Of a stretch of 64,000 nt of DNA, positions 12,389 to 25,262 are shown one piece after another. Location: positions 37,004,464 through 37,068,463 of the forward strand of contig CM035162.1 of the NCBI GenBank assembly GCA_020205615.1, in the 5' to 3' direction. Source of the stretch: Panax quinquefolius. Taxonomy: Eukaryota > Streptophyta > Magnoliopsida > Apiales > Araliaceae. Numbering within the stretch: position 1 is the first letter of the stretch; each line of letters begins with the position of its first letter. Both the position numbers and the translations under genes were made by a program. The notes beneath the pieces were generated by a model that had not been told where the DNA came from, made no database searches, and saw only the letters and a list, made by a program, of their open reading frames with translations.

Positions 12389-14976
12389 TGAAGACCCCAA
12401 CTTATTATTAATGAAATTTAATTTTTCTATTTTGAAATAGTAAGGGTTGATTTGATTAATGTGGATAAGTTATGGGTAAAATACTTAAATATTTCAAAAT
12501 AAGCAAGTGGTTATAAAATATTCATTGTTGTTTGGAATATTCGTTTGGTCGTGGAATATTCTTTCGTTTGGGAATATTCGTATTTACGCAAGTAAATTTT
12601 TGTGGGCCCCATAACGGAAAGCTTATCGTCAAGAAAACGACAAATATAAGTTGTTTAAAAATAACAACAGAAGTTGTTACCGTTAATATCGTTAAAATAC
12701 CTAATGGTTTAAAACACAAGAAGATTACCAGACGCACCAATTATTGATTCTTACGTAAGAAGGCACTACTCAATAATGGTTACGAATTACCGCTCAAAGA
12801 TTTTATCGATTTAATAATTGTCGCGTTGATATTTTATATTGTTGTTGTTTCAATAATTGTCATTACACAAGATTTTTCATTATCGAAGCTAATAATTCAT
12901 ATTATCTAAATAATATTATTAGATAACATTATTGGCAATGTCTAGAAAGTTCATCTCAAGCAGAGGTTTGGTCACCTAATCATGCGCACAAGAAGGAGAA
13001 ATTTTATCGAAAGCCCCTCTTTCCTCGGAACCGCCGGTTGTCAATATCGTGATTCTCGTAATATTATTTGTGAATAATTAATTATTGATTCATATGATGA
13101 GAAAAATATTGATTTTATGTGGATATAGATAGAGAAAATTTTAATGTGACAATTGTTGAAAATTGAAATTTTATCTTTTTCCGATAAAATAATTTATTTA
13201 AATATATTATTATATTTTAATAATATAATAATGGTGATATTTTACAACGAATGTGGGATATATGAGTATACAAGGAGAAGAGTATTTTGTTGCAATAAAT
13301 GTTTAAAATATGTTAAGCATGCTCATGGTCCCCATTTATCGATTCAAATTTGATTATAAAGAAAATCGCTTCTGCTTGTGGATTTCGCCAATTTCTCGCT
13401 TGGAATTTGGAAAAACTTTCTTCCGCAAAGTTGTAGAGAATTAAATTTCCTATAAAAAAATCATTTAGATTCGAATTTTTTGATAAAAGGGCTATTTATT
13501 GTGAATTACCAAGTTCCAAAGCTTCAAATAATCGATTTTTGAAGTTTTAATTATTATTTTAAAGAAAAACGTTTTTTTTGCATTTAAGTGGGCTAACATG
13601 TGATATTAATTGTTGAAATCAGATCTTCAAAGATGGGCTAAGGAAATTTATAATATATATTATTATTTTATTAAATTTTCGCTTTGTGTTCTAAAGATTT
13701 TCCTATAAATAGGTGCTTAGGTTAGAAATTAAAATCACACCGTAAACTCAAGTTTTCTCTTTATATTATCGAGTTTATTTTTGTGAGTATTTTGAGTATA
13801 CTTTGAGTATTGTTAGACAAAGGTAAGTTCCCTTCAAAGACTATAATCTTAGATTCCAAATGTAAGTACTAATCTTTCGAGGTAAGGGATATTATTATTT
13901 TCATAATGATATTATTTCTTCAATATCATTATGTCAAATATTGATCTCAAGTTTTATCAAATTTGGAACTTTTGGTGTCTGGAGTTACTATTCACGATAC
14001 TCAAGACTATTCACGATACTTGCAGATTATTCACTTAATACTAAGACTATTCATCGAAAAATGAAAATTTTCCTTTTCGCTCTAAAATATCTATTGTGGA
14101 TACTAGCTTTGATTGTATCCATGTTTTGATCATTCTTAAATTTTACACCACTATGATTATTTTTGAGGTATTTTGGACATGGATAAAACAAAGTATTTAA
14201 TCCTTAATCCTTAATCTTTGTCATTTTGTTTCAATCGGATTCGCTTTTTTTAAAAATATTTTTCATCATCTTCATTTTAAATGATGATATTATTGAATAT
14301 CTTTGGCCTGTAGAGAAAAGATGAATGATTTTAAGAATATCTTTGGCCCAGAGCAGAAAAGATGTGTGTGTTTAGATTTAATACGACTAATCGATGAATA
14401 TCTTTCGCTCTGTAGTGCAAAGATGAATATTTGATTCAAGATATATATCGATTGATGTTATAGGATAAAAGATAGACGATGAACTTTTAAATTCATACAT
14501 GTAAGATAGTAGTTTGCATTCTCTACTTAACTCTTCTAATGAATTATTATTTTCGCCGCGTAATATTGATTTAAAATTTGTCATTCTATCAGATTCTATT
14601 AGATTTTTCCTCGTGAAGACTAACGATAATTTGTTGTATATTATCTTAGTCATAATATTCTTTATCGGGCTAGTCGAGCTCACCCTTTTCCTTTTTGTTC
14701 CATTTTTTTCTTCAGGAGGCTAGAATATAAACGAGTACTAAATCTGGGTATGGAATGAAGGTTCTGAGAGAGTTGTTTAGTAGTCCTCATCATTTTGTAA
14801 AATAAAGTATCAATAAATGTGATGAGGATTTATTTGAGTATAGATATTGTCTGTAAGATAATATTTGTATTCAAACTCACAATTTTATCGTTGTAATAAT
14901 AAAGTTGTAGTTATTTTCGTACTACGTATTGACAACTTAAAATGGGTGATGTATACCTATTTTTGGGGGTGTCACA
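12389..14976 (+). repeat. Gypsy-A 3' LTR
   Basis: This LTR is in forward orientation. It begins TGAAGACCCC (a one-base-short version of the family start TGTAAGACC) and ends GGGGGTGTCACA at 14976. It holds a TATA box at 13703-13712, GATACTCAAGACTATTCACGATAC-type units near 13990-14050 and three hairpin units at about 14297-14422. On its right, 14977 onward reads into copia RNase H, so Gypsy-A inserted into Copia-A. Confidence 0.85.
13703..13712 (+). promoter_or_regulatory. LTR TATA box (Gypsy-A)
   Basis: CTATAAATAG lies about 1.3 kb into the LTR, at the place shared by all LTRs of the family. Confidence 0.7.
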
Positions 14977-15079
14977 ATATCCAACTAATTTATGATTATC
15001 ATTATTTGAATAAAATAAGCCCATATCCATTGTTCCTCGTATGTAATCTAAAATATGTTTAACCCCATTCCAATGTCTC

Positions 15080-15960
15080 CAAGGGTGCAGGATAAGAGCT
15101 ATATCTTGCTAACAAATTCATAGAAAATGCTATATCCTATTCGCAGTATTATTAGCAAGATACATTAATGCACCAATTACAATCGAGATATGGTACTTTC
15201 AGACCAAGTAATTCTTCATTATCCTCACGAGGTCTAAAAGGTTCCTTTTTCACATCAAGTGATCTAACAACCATCGTGTACTCAATGGATGAGCTTTATC
15301 CAAATAAAATCTTTAAGGACATTCCCTCGTAAGTCGACCGATGAATGAGAATTTCATCCGCTAAATGCTCGATCGATCAGCAGCCAAGACAAAATTTTAT
15401 TTTTCCTAAATCTTTCATCTCAAATTCTTTCTTTAAATAATTCATTGTTTTCGAATCTCTCCATGAGTTCCAATAATATTTAAATCATCAACATACACAA
15501 AGAATGATAACAAAATCGATTCGACTTCTTTATAAAAAACATATGGGCATATAGGTTATTATTATAACCTTCTTTCAATAAATATTTACTAAGACGATTT
15601 ATACCACATGCGCTGCTCGATTGCTTTTAACCCATATAAGGACCTTTGCAACTTGATTGAGTAAACTTCCCGTGGATTTGAATTATATGCTTCAGGCATT
15701 TTAAATCCTTCAGGGATTTTCATATAAACATCATTATCAATTGTTCCATATAAATAGGCTATAACAACATCCATTAGGCACATATCTAATATTTCATGAG
15801 TTGCTAGGCTAATAAGATACCGCAATGTAATGGCATCCATCACAAGAGAATATGTTTCATTATAATCAATGCCAGGTCTTTGTGAAAACCCTTGTGCCAC
15901 AAGTCGTGCTTTATATCTTACGATTTTATTTTTTCCATTTCTTTTTCGTATAAAGACCCA
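15080..15960 (-). CDS. Copia-A reverse transcriptase
   Basis: The frame 15589-15900 reads 'MAQGFSQRPGIDYNETYSLVMDAITLRYLISLA' and 'EGFKMPEAYNSNPREVYSIKLQRSLYGLK', the classical copia RT opening. Downstream, at about 15470-15500, the minus strand encodes a YVDD catalytic box ('FVYVDDL'). After it comes the 'Y.G.LMYLA..T.PDI'-type region at about 15130-15200. Frameshifts and a few stops occur, so it is not expressible. Strong family match. Confidence 0.85.
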
Positions 15961-16576
15961 TTTGTATCCAACTGGCTTTATTTCTTCGGGTGTTTGGACT
16001 ACAGGTCCAAAAACTTCACATTTTGCAAGTGAATTTAATTATACTTGTATTGCTTCTTTCCATTTTGGCCAATCATTTATGCGTCTACATTCTTCGGACG
16101 TAATTAGGTTCGTAATCCTCGCTTTCATTAATTATATCGTTTATATATTATATGAAAAATTGTTGTCAACGACTATCTCACTTCGGTTCCATCTTTTCTT
16201 TGTAGAGACATAACTTATCGAGATCGCATCATTTTTATTATTTTTGGGTACCTGGACCTCTTCAGGGGTTTTATGATTAGTTATGTCTTTATCCTCATGA
16301 ATATTTTTCTCCTCAATAATGTCAACTTGTTTATTTACTTTTTTTCTTTTCCGAGGATTTTTGTCTTTCGAACCTATTGGTCTACCACGCTTCTGGCGGG
16401 CCTTAGACTCATTTGTTACAATTTTTTTCGAATTGTCCTATTGGGACTTCAATCCAAGTTGGAGCATTTACAACTGGTATATGAGATTTGGTTACTCCTT
16501 TTGAGTCAGTGAATGCATTCGGTAGCTGATTTGCTATATTTTGCAAATGAAGTATCTTTTGAACTTCTTATTTACT

Positions 16577-17580
16577 TTATTTTATACGAGGATCAAAATT
16601 CAATAATGACAATGCATTCCATGTAATATCTTTATCTATCTGTTTAATTTCTCCCCCTAATGCTGGGAACATAACCTCATCAAAATGACAGTCGGCAAAT
16701 CGTGCCGTAAATAAATCACCTGTTAAAGGTTCAAGATATTTAATTATTGATGGGGACTCAAACCCAATATATATTCCAAGCCTCCTTTGAGGACCCATCT
16801 TTGTTCATTGTGGAGGATAAATTGGAACATATACCGCACAACCAAATATTCTTAGATGGGAGATATCTGGCTTATGACCAAAAACCAATTGTAATGAGGA
16901 GAATTTATGATATGATGTTGGCCTAATGCGAATAAGTGTTGCTGCATGTAAAATAGTGTGCCCCCAAACAGAGATAGGAAGTTTTGTTCTCATGAGCAAT
17001 GGTCTTGCAATTAACTGGAGGCGTTTAATAAATGATTCAACAAGACCATTCTAAGTATGAACTTGGGCAACAGGATGTTCATTATTTATCCCAAGAGACA
17101 TACAATAATCATTAAATATTCAGGATGTGAATTATTTCAAAGATTATCAAGCATTTAATAGTCTTGATTGTATGATCCAAAATTGTGCTCGTAATCTAAT
17201 AATTTGAGCAAGTAATCTCGCAGCGCCAAAGTCATGAGTTGATAATAAGCACACATGTGACCATCTTGTAGATGCATCTATTAAAATCATAAAATATATA
17301 AATGGTCCACTTGGTGGTTGAAAAACCCACAAATATCTCCTTGAATACGTTCTAGAAACCTTGGGGATTCAGTCCCAATTTTAGCTGGTGATGGTCTAAT
17401 GACCAATTTGCCTTGAGAACAAGCAGCACATGAGAATTCCTTAAATTGAAAATCTTCCGGTTCTTTAATAGATGGCCATGTGAGTTCTCAATAATTCTTC
17501 GCATTATTATTGATCCAGGATGACCCAACCGGTCATGCCAAATAATAAAATTATTGGTTCATTGAACTTCTGGTTCATTA
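16577..17580 (-). CDS. Copia-A integrase
   Basis: Integrase of a copia polyprotein. 17147-17332 contains 'GPFIYFMILIDASTRWSHVCLLSTH', the region holding the second conserved acidic residue. 16805-16999 contains 'LPISVWGHTILHAATLIRIRPTSYHKFSSLQLVFGHKPDISHLRIFGCAVYVP', the usual copia 'W..A...A..L.NR.P......P.E...G..P....LR.FG' C-terminal block. 16577-16798 continues 'GPQRRLGIYIGFESPSIIKYLEPLTGDLFTARFADCHFDE'. The linker to RT at about 15960-16560 is degraded. Confidence 0.85.
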
Positions 17581-17590
17581 ATGGGCTTGA

Positions 17591-18807
17591 CAACAAATAG
17601 ATAATATTAAAAATTGTAAAAAGGACATTGTAAAAATATTAAAAAAAAAAATTGTAGAAATAACAATTTTCCAAAAAAAGTGCCAGAAAAGTACTCATGC
17701 CCATTGAAAATTTCAATACTAATTGACAAAGCTTATATTGCCATTATTAAATTGTTTGATGAGGTCCCTATATACATAACCATTATTGTTATGGTAATCG
17801 CTCATGATAAAGCTTCAAAGTTTTCCTTAAATCGCCAAATTTATTCAAAGATTTCAAAGAACTAATTATTATACCCCATGCTAAAAATAAAAATGATTAT
17901 GTTTGTAGAATAAGTTTATAGTGGTATAATTGAAGTTATAACCATACGTGGGTATTCATGTATGGGTCTACTCTAATTTTCTATTATGTTTTTTGATTGG
18001 TGGTGTTTGTGCTGTAGACACACCTTCCGATTTACATGCATTTAGATTCGATTGTCCGATGTGTGATTTCAGATGTGACATTATTTTGACTTGTCTATGT
18101 GACAAGGTTCTATTTTATTTTGAACTCGGTATGAAATAACCATTTAGCAAATTATGTTGATTCAGATATATTCAATTCAGATTTTGGAGATTATATTATC
18201 GTCGTTATTTATGTTTGAGACTTTGCTCAATATTTTGTCAGTTGATTCCGTATTTAAGTTGCGCATCTTTTGTATATCTTTATTTGTATTGGACAATTTG
18301 TTCATGCTGTATTATTCTTCCGACATGTTTGCAGAGGAGATTTAAGGTTTTGTGTGAAGAGAACTACATTTGACCATCTAGGTTTATTTAATTTTAGATT
18401 TTGATTATTCTGCCAATTTTTAAAGAATTGTATTTAAATCGACATTTGATGGATTATCAATTATTTAATATTTTAAAGTTATTGATGTTTGTTTACATAA
18501 TTTGAAGTCTATCGTGTTTTCAGACGTGACCATCCTTTCTTATTCGTAAAAGGAGTGTTACATAAGCAAATTAATGCTTCTTCAAAATTTAAAAATCACA
18601 AATAAAACGTAACAATAATCTCTACAAATAAAAATAATAGAGGGTGTATTAACTATCGAGTCTAATTGACTCGCTATTAAATACAATTTTGATGTGAACC
18701 AAAAGATGTGCAAGTGAACAGTAGTAAAGTAGGATAAGAAAGTGTACCTTGAAAACTCCAAAATCAATAATGTAACAAGACTCAAGAAAAACAAATTATG
18801 TGATAGT
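17591..18807. other. Unassigned AT-rich interval
   Basis: No convincing coding region. Short open frames (for example 17680-17865, 17948-18139, 18154-18345) have no recognisable motif. The stretch up to about 18562, ending GGAGTGTTACA, resembles the end of an old LTR, but no partner copy is in the window. Confidence 0.4.
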
Positions 18808-20660
18808 TGTTAGGTTTTATGAAAATCAAAGTAGCAATCAAATTGCAAAAATAAGTTAAGCTTAGATAAAATCGATTTTAAAATTTTTCACAAACCAATT
18901 ACCTGATGATCATCCTTTATGCATATTATTAATTAAACGAAGAATAAGAAATTATGAAATCATACCTTGTAGAAACGAAGCTTCCTCAGTAACGAAGTTC
19001 ACCTCCTACTTCTCGCGATCTCCTTGAATCTCGGGCAGATTCCTTCCTTTCGATTAATGTAAGCCACCCAAGTGTATGGCCTCTAGAGGTAATCCACCAA
19101 AGAAGAAGAATTTTCAAGAAGAAGGGTATCGCTCAAACCCTAGTTTTTTCCTATCCTAATAAGAAAAGGAGGTGTACTCTCAAATCTTGGAATTACGATA
19201 TTGATATCTAATATAAGACTCTCTTATAAAGATATCATATAACCCTATTTTAATTAAAATAAGGTATTATTTATTTAATTAAACTCTTTAATTAAATGGG
19301 CTCCCTAATCCTATTAGGATAATTAATTAAACTCCTTTAACTAATTTTCCTTCCTAATCCAATTAGAATAAATGAGAGTACTTATATTAAATTAATTCCT
19401 AAACCTTTTAGAAATTAAAATAATAATAATTATAATAATATTAATAAGACTCTCTTATTAATTTATATTTAATATTTCTAAAATATTAAATAATAATATT
19501 AAGCTATTTAATTTATTCTATCACCATAGATTAAATTAAATATACTTAACATATTATTACAATTATGCCATTAACTTCTTAAATAATTATTCTTCCTTTT
19601 ATGGTGTGACCCTTTAGGTTCTCCATATTAAACCTATTGTGAATAAATCAATTAGAACAATTCTAATCTCATTTAAATAAATAAATTAAACAAATAATTT
19701 ATTTAAATAAATAATATTTATTCTACAATAGGATAAGCCTCCCCAGAGATCAAACGACTTTCCAGATAATATAGATTTCAACATTAATCATAAAAGAACC
19801 TTTCGAGTAAATAGTTACCGATAATTCAATCCTTCCACCATACTATGTCCCAATTAAATATAAGATATGGAATTATCACAAGTCTTATTTTATTTAATTA
19901 TATGTATTTCGATTCCTAAATGAATAACTCCTAATGAATGCAAATTAGAAACTACTTTCTAATTTCATTCCACCTCGCCAAGGAAGGATTCCTGGGTTGT
20001 CATTTATCGAATCACATAGACATTTCTCTCTTTTTACTAGAAGTGGTAGATTCTTTATCGATCATTCATTATCTTCATATATAACTTATTACACCCAAGC
20101 ATACCCTTTGATATACTCTAAGAGTCTTAAGGAATAAGTCAAAGTGTAATTCATTATATATAAGATACTATGATGATCTCAAGTCTAAGGATCATTCAGA
20201 CTACTATCACTACAGAATTCCTATCGACAGTAAGTAAAACTCCATTAGGTATTCCTTAGCGAGTCAATGCTCGTTGAACTTATTCTCTAATAAGCACCTA
20301 CATACTTGCTTTTAGTTGTTCCACACAAATGATCATGAGATCAATCATCCTCATCCAATGAGCAAACAACGATGTATCAATCTATCCGGATTCACTAATC
20401 CCCAATTTAGTAATCCATCGATTGGGAACTATTTTAGTTTTAAGCTATCTAAGAATTTAGATCTCATTAGAATGATCATCATCATTATTCTAAAAGCATT
20501 GCTTAAAACTACGGGTTTATCACATATTATTAAAACAAAGACCATGTAGATAATAAATGCCTTTAATAAATAATTTTTTATTAATAAATAAATAAGATTG
20601 ATTACACAAGATATGCTTTATCATCATACATGATCGGGCTTCAGATGCATAATACTTTCA
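18808..20660 (-). repeat. Copia-B 3' LTR (element orientation)
   Basis: The plus strand starts TGTTAGGTTTTATG and ends ATACTTTCA at 20660, giving TG...CA termini on either strand. It matches 26501-28312 over nearly its whole length. Next to its inner end the minus strand reads CAAGTGGGAGAT, the polypurine tract. Confidence 0.87.
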
Positions 20661-20674
20661 ATCTCCCACTTGCA
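20661..20674 (-). other. Copia-B polypurine tract
   Basis: The minus strand reads GCAAGTGGGAGAT directly before the TG of the 3' LTR, a common copia polypurine tract form. Confidence 0.7.
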
Positions 20675-22260
20675 CTAAAGCCAATCGCCGTGGTATCTCA
20701 TACCCATCTTCTCTAAGTGACGATCAAACCGCTATTGTGTTAACGCTTTAGTAAATGGATCTCGCAATATTGTCTTGAGAGTCCACACGCCTGTGGTGGT
20801 GACGCTCCTCTTTCAATGATCTCTCCGATCAAATGAAATCGCCGCAACACGTGTTTCGATTTCGATGAGACTCGGGTTCCTTAGTCATGTAATGTACCCA
20901 AAGGTTGTCACGTATAAAGGCATTGGTCCTTTAATGCTAGGAACCACACCAAGTTCGTAGAATGAACTTCTTCATCCAAACAGCCTTCCTTTGCAGCCTT
21001 CACTGCAGCCTATGTATCGCCTCTCACATCGAATCAAGAATCGCTTATCGCTGAACTTTTCCAACTCATCGCGCCACCGCTTAAGGTAAACACATACTCA
21101 AACGGATTTATCATTATCTTGGTCTGTTTGAAAACTTGAGTCGTGAAGCCTCTAGTTTTAATTCGCACTCCACCGTAGACAAGAAATACATCCTTAGTTC
21201 TTCTTAAGTACTTTTAGATATTTTTCACTACCTTCCAAAGGTTCTTCTCCGGATTCGATCGATATCCGCTTGTTACACTAAGTGCATGAGCGACATCCTG
21301 GGTCTAGTACATATCATACCGCATACATGATAGATCCTATTATCAAGCATAAGGAATCTTACTCATACGGTTTCTCTCCTCGTGTCTTTGGGGCTTGTTT
21401 TCGAGAGATGTATTCCATGGCTCATCCAAGATGAGACCTCTTTTGAATCTTCCATGCTAAACCTTTTTAGCATCAAGTCAATGTATCGCCTTGGGATAAG
21501 CTAAGCATCCTATTAGATCTATCTCTATAGATCTTTATCCCCAAAATATAGGATGCTTCTCCCAAGTCCTTCATGGAGAAGTGTTTAGATAACCTGATTT
21601 TAATTGATTAAAGATAGAATATCATTCCCTATCAAGAATATATCATCAACATATAATACAAGGAATGAAATAAATATTCCCACTAACCTTCTTGTACACA
21701 CATGGTTCATCCTCATTTTGATAAAATCAAACTTTGATTGTCTCATCAAAACGGATGTTCCACCCACGAGAAGCTTCGCTTTAATCCATAAATGGATCGT
21801 CAGAAGTTATGTACTTGATTTGTTCCAACCTTTGAAACAAATCCTCCGGGTTGTGTCATATACACATCCTCCTCAAGTTTCCCATCGAGGAAGGCCGCTT
21901 TTCACGTCCATCCGCCAGATTTCAGAGTCATGGGTAAGTCGTAATCGCAAGCAAAATCCGAATGGACTTTGAGTATTGCTAATCGTGAGAAGGTTTCGCC
22001 ATAGTCAACTCCTTGTCTTTTGTTTGAAACCTTTTGCAACCCGGGCCGGGCCTTATAGGTCTTTACCTTCCATTCCCGCTTCCAGCCTTTTCTTTTTAAA
22101 GACCCATTTACACCCAATAGCTTAATGCCTTGTGTGGTGAGACCAAAGTCCATACTTGGTTCTCATACATGGAGTCCATCTTGATTTTATGGCTTTCGCC
22201 ATTTCTCCTCGAGTCTTTACTACTCATACTGCTCATAATTCAATGGATCATCATCATCTA
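20675..22260 (-). CDS. Copia-B reverse transcriptase and RNase H
   Basis: The RT opening is seen at 21902-22153: 'WVFKKKRGPDGKVETYKARLV.KG..Q..GVDYEETFSPVA'-type residues appear as 'KRKGWKREWKVKTYKARPGLQKVSNKRQGVDYGETFSRLAIL'. RNase H reaches the end of pol at about 20680-20770, where the minus strand encodes 'ADPFTKAL' and 'FDRHLEKMGMRYHGDWL', a typical copia C-terminus. The catalytic YVDD region lies between, near 21600-21680, in broken frame. Several frameshifts make it inactive as read. Confidence 0.82.
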
Positions 22261-22749
22261 TGATATGCTTACTCATTGTCATCTTCTATGACAAGTCCAT
22301 ACCGTCTCCTGTATCTTTGGTACTCTTCCGATTTCATTTAATAGGTGTGGTATGTATGAATCTCTACTGTTAGGTACCTCACTTTGATCTCGTAGTATTT
22401 TGTGGTTCTGAAACTCTTCAAGATATATCTTACTCCCATCGACCCTTCAAGGATAAACTCCTTTTCCAAGAAGGCAAAGATGTTTCGCAACAAACACCTT
22501 TTGATCACTGATGATAGAAATAATACCCCGATGTTTCTTTTTAGGGTATCCCACAAATCTACATTTGTCGATCTAGTCCGCAGCTTTATCGCTTTTCAAA
22601 CTTTTTTCGACATAAGTCGGACAACCCCAAGTCTTAACATGCTTAAGATTTGGTTTCTCCCCGTCCATAACTCATATGGGGTCTTGGGGACGGATTTTGT
22701 AGGTACCTTGTTAAGTAGGTATGCAAATACGATTCTAGGCATATCCCCG

Positions 22750-23366
22750 TAGGAAACCGGAAGGCTCAGAAACTCATCATAGATCGAACCATGTCCAACA
22801 ATGTTCGATTTCTCCTTTCAGATACACCATTCATTTGTGGCGCCCCGGTGGAGTCCATTGTGAGATTATACCATTTTTTTGAGACAATTGAGAAACTCAC
22901 CACTTAAGTATTCTCCTCCTCGATCGATCAAGAATCTTAATACTCTTACCAGCTTTGTTTCTCAACTTCACTTCCGAACTCTTTGAACTTTTCAAATGAT
23001 TCAGATTTGTATTTCATTAAATACACATATCCAAATCTTGAGTGGTCGTCAATGAATGTAATAAAATAAGAATACCTCCTCGCAAGGTCGTTGTCATACA
23101 GTCCACATACATCCGTGTGTACCAACGCTAACAACTCAGAACTCTTTCTCCTTTTCCACTAAAAGGAGATTTAGTCATTTTACCCATGAGACAAGATTCA
23201 AGTCGATATGATTCATAATCGATAGCTCTAGGAGCCCATCTTTACGCAACTTGGATAATCTTGTTTCATTAATACGACCGAGTCTACAAAGGCACATGAA
23301 GGTATAATTAACATCATCTCTTTTCCTTTTATTAGTTTGTTCAATTTGAAATATATTTTCATGCAA
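22750..23366 (-). CDS. Copia-B GAG-pre-integrase and integrase
   Basis: 23175-23366 holds the zinc-binding region before integrase ('LCRLGRINETRLSKLRKDGLL', the usual 'WH.RLGHI...R...L...GLL'). 22946-23134 holds the start of the catalytic core ('LALVHTDVCGLYD', with the first catalytic Asp, then 'YSYFITFIDDHSRFGYVYLMKYKSESFEKFKEF'). The remainder of the core to about 22400 is traceable but frameshifted. It would integrate the cDNA. Confidence 0.85.
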
Positions 23367-23735
23367 GTCAAGTATATAAAGTCCATTTCAGTAAATTACC
23401 AACACCATATAAAACATTATCATTATAAATAGAACAACCGTTGTTCTTTATTATAATATTAAAACCATCCATATCCAATACGTAGATAGAAATAATGTTT
23501 CTAATGATATTTGGAACAAAATAACAATTATTTAAATTAATGAACTCGCCCAGTAGGGTTAAACAATAAGTCCTACGCCTAATGCAAAGAACCTTTGCTC
23601 CATTTCCCACTCGTAGATCTAACCTCATCCTTGCTCAAACTTTCTACTTTCGACCAGCCCCTCAGATATTATTACATATGTGAGAACCACATCCCAGATC
23701 CAATACCCAAGTAGAAGATCGACTTTTCGTAAAAA
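23367..23735 (-). CDS. Copia-B protease
   Basis: The minus-strand frame 23368-23628 reads 'MRLDLRVGNGAKV' and 'LNNCYFVPNIIRNIISIYVLDMDGFNIIIKNNGCSIY', the characteristic copia protease C-terminal half. Just upstream (about 23660-23710) the translation passes through a 'GCGSHICNN'-like stretch, where the catalytic D-S-G should lie; one frame change separates the two parts. Confidence 0.78.
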
Positions 23736-24625
23736 ATTAATTTCAATCATAAACAAACCTCGATTAGGATTCAAGCTTCTCCAAGCTTCTTCGCTTTTTT
23801 CTCGCAAGATAATCCTTGCAGCCTTCCTCTTCCAAAGGACCCGCTTTTATTGCAATGGAAGCAAATTCCTTTGCTAGTCGGATCAGTTTCTTTGATCCTT
23901 CACTTTCGCCTTTCCCTTAGCCTTCTTGGATTTCTTCTTTCGTAAGATACCTGGGCCTCTTCTTTTTTCGAAGAATCATCCACCAAGAAGACATGGTTCT
24001 TCTTCGATGGGAAGTGACCTTCGTTAGCTTTTCAACATGTTAAGTAATTCGTGCAAGTCGACATCCAACTTATTCATGTGAAAATTCACAACAAATTGTG
24101 GAGAAGGTGTCCTGGGAGTGATCGCAAGACTAAATCTTCGACTCAACTCCCCATCCACGATTTAACCCAAGTCGCCCAAGACGCTCAATCGATTGATCAT
24201 CTTTAGGACATGAGTCTCAATTCAGAAGTGTTCTGGCCATCCGAGATCTAAGAGCTCCTTAGATATTTCTTATATCTAGCAGCCCTACTTTGCTCACCAT
24301 ACAACTCTCAAGGTGCAAGAAGATAAGAGAAGATCCACGTTTTCATGCCGACGCCAAGCTCGTTACTCATGGATGCGTAGCATGATGCATCGAGCCACGA
24401 TGCATCATCTTGCCACCGCTTAAAAGTAGCAATCTCTTCCTCGAGGTCGCCTCTCGCAACTTTGTGTGTACGGCTAATTTAGGACATAAGAAATCTTTTC
24501 AAAGAAGGAGAACAATTTCAGATTCCTTAACCAAATCCGTAGTAGTTCGTCCCTGGCTTTTGTTAAGATCAAGTATGCTACGCAGTTGAAATTAGTGAAT
24601 GTGACATTTTCAAAATTTCGCATGT
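23736..24625 (-). CDS. Copia-B gag with CCHC knuckle
   Basis: A nucleocapsid knuckle is encoded on the minus strand at about 23815-23875 ('CFHCNKSG' followed by a frame-broken H/C half). Before it lies a gag-like region with lysine-rich linker (about 23880-23970) and a helical capsid part to about 24600 ('VAYLILTKARDELLRIWLRNLKLF.FFEK'). The probable start is an ATG near 24617. The region is fragmented by indels and is supported mainly by position and the knuckle. Confidence 0.65.
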
Positions 24626-24800
24626 AAAAAGACAATATTTTAGCAAACATTCATTTAATTAATTACCAAAATAAATTAGGTCTTATTTTATATTGGTATC
24701 TCCCACTATTTTCTTCAAACTATATTACCTCATTTATATAGTTTAAGCAAAATCTAATTAAAGTTTTTTTGCTAGTGAGAATAAGGATCCCATTTCAAAA

Positions 24801-25122
24801 TATATATAGCCTTGTGGTGACACAACAAACTATATATAAATAAATAGGTAGACAACTCCTTGTCAATTACATCAACATGTAACTCCTTATGTTTTGCCCT
24901 TAGATTATTTTGATCAAGTGGTGGCACATCCAATCAAAATTATCTAAGTTAAGTCCAACCTAGCACTTCCATATATTCAAAAAGAAAATATCGCCCTGTG
25001 GTGGTGACACAACAAAACAATATTGTTCAATTTTCTTTATAAGCATCAAATGTGATAATTAACATCTTAAATACTTAATACTTGCCTTGTGGTGACACAA
25101 CAAACTCATATTAAATATTTAA
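24801..25122 (-). repeat. Four serial stem-loops in Copia-B leader
   Basis: Three share the plus-strand core CCTTGTGGTGACACAACAAA, which itself folds (TTGTG/CACAA). Each is enclosed by a different outer stem: 24801-24809 with 24830-24838, 24981-24989 with 25030-25038, and 25067-25080 with 25109-25122. A fourth, 24899-24914 with 24933-24948, encloses a loop with the related GTGGTGGCAC. In the second copy the core reads TGTGGTGGTGACACAA. The outer stems differ in sequence but keep pairing. Confidence 0.7.
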
Positions 25123-25262
25123 TACTCTATTAATTTTATCATGCTAGAAGGCTTAACGCTCGATATTCTAAATATCTTTGAACGCTTAAGACTTATATAA
25201 AAACTTTGAGGATTTGTTATTATTTGTCTCTATATTTTTAAGCAAGCATTTAAATATATATA

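Larger units (their letters stand above)
14977..17590 (-). mobile_element. Copia-A, 5'-truncated Ty1/copia pol interrupted by Gypsy-A
   Basis: Minus-strand copia pol runs from a GAG-pre-integrase stretch (about 17340-17580) through integrase (16577-17332) and reverse transcriptase (about 15100-15960) to the start of RNase H. There it is cut by the Gypsy-A LTR, at a 'LVGY'-type codon stretch. No LTR of this element is visible in the window, and the other half would lie left of the window, beyond Gypsy-A. The element is the oldest layer of this nest. Confidence 0.85.

Noticed and set aside
18700..18800. Possible homology with 34740-34835 (shared AAAGTAGGATAAGAAA)
   Set aside because: Only about 20 bases agree clearly; too short in AT-rich DNA to claim a fourth SDR flank.
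24811..24829. GNRA tetraloop (GTGA) in the plus-strand stem-loop core
   Set aside because: The element is transcribed from the minus strand, where the loop reads UCAC, so the GNRA reading would apply only to an antisense RNA.
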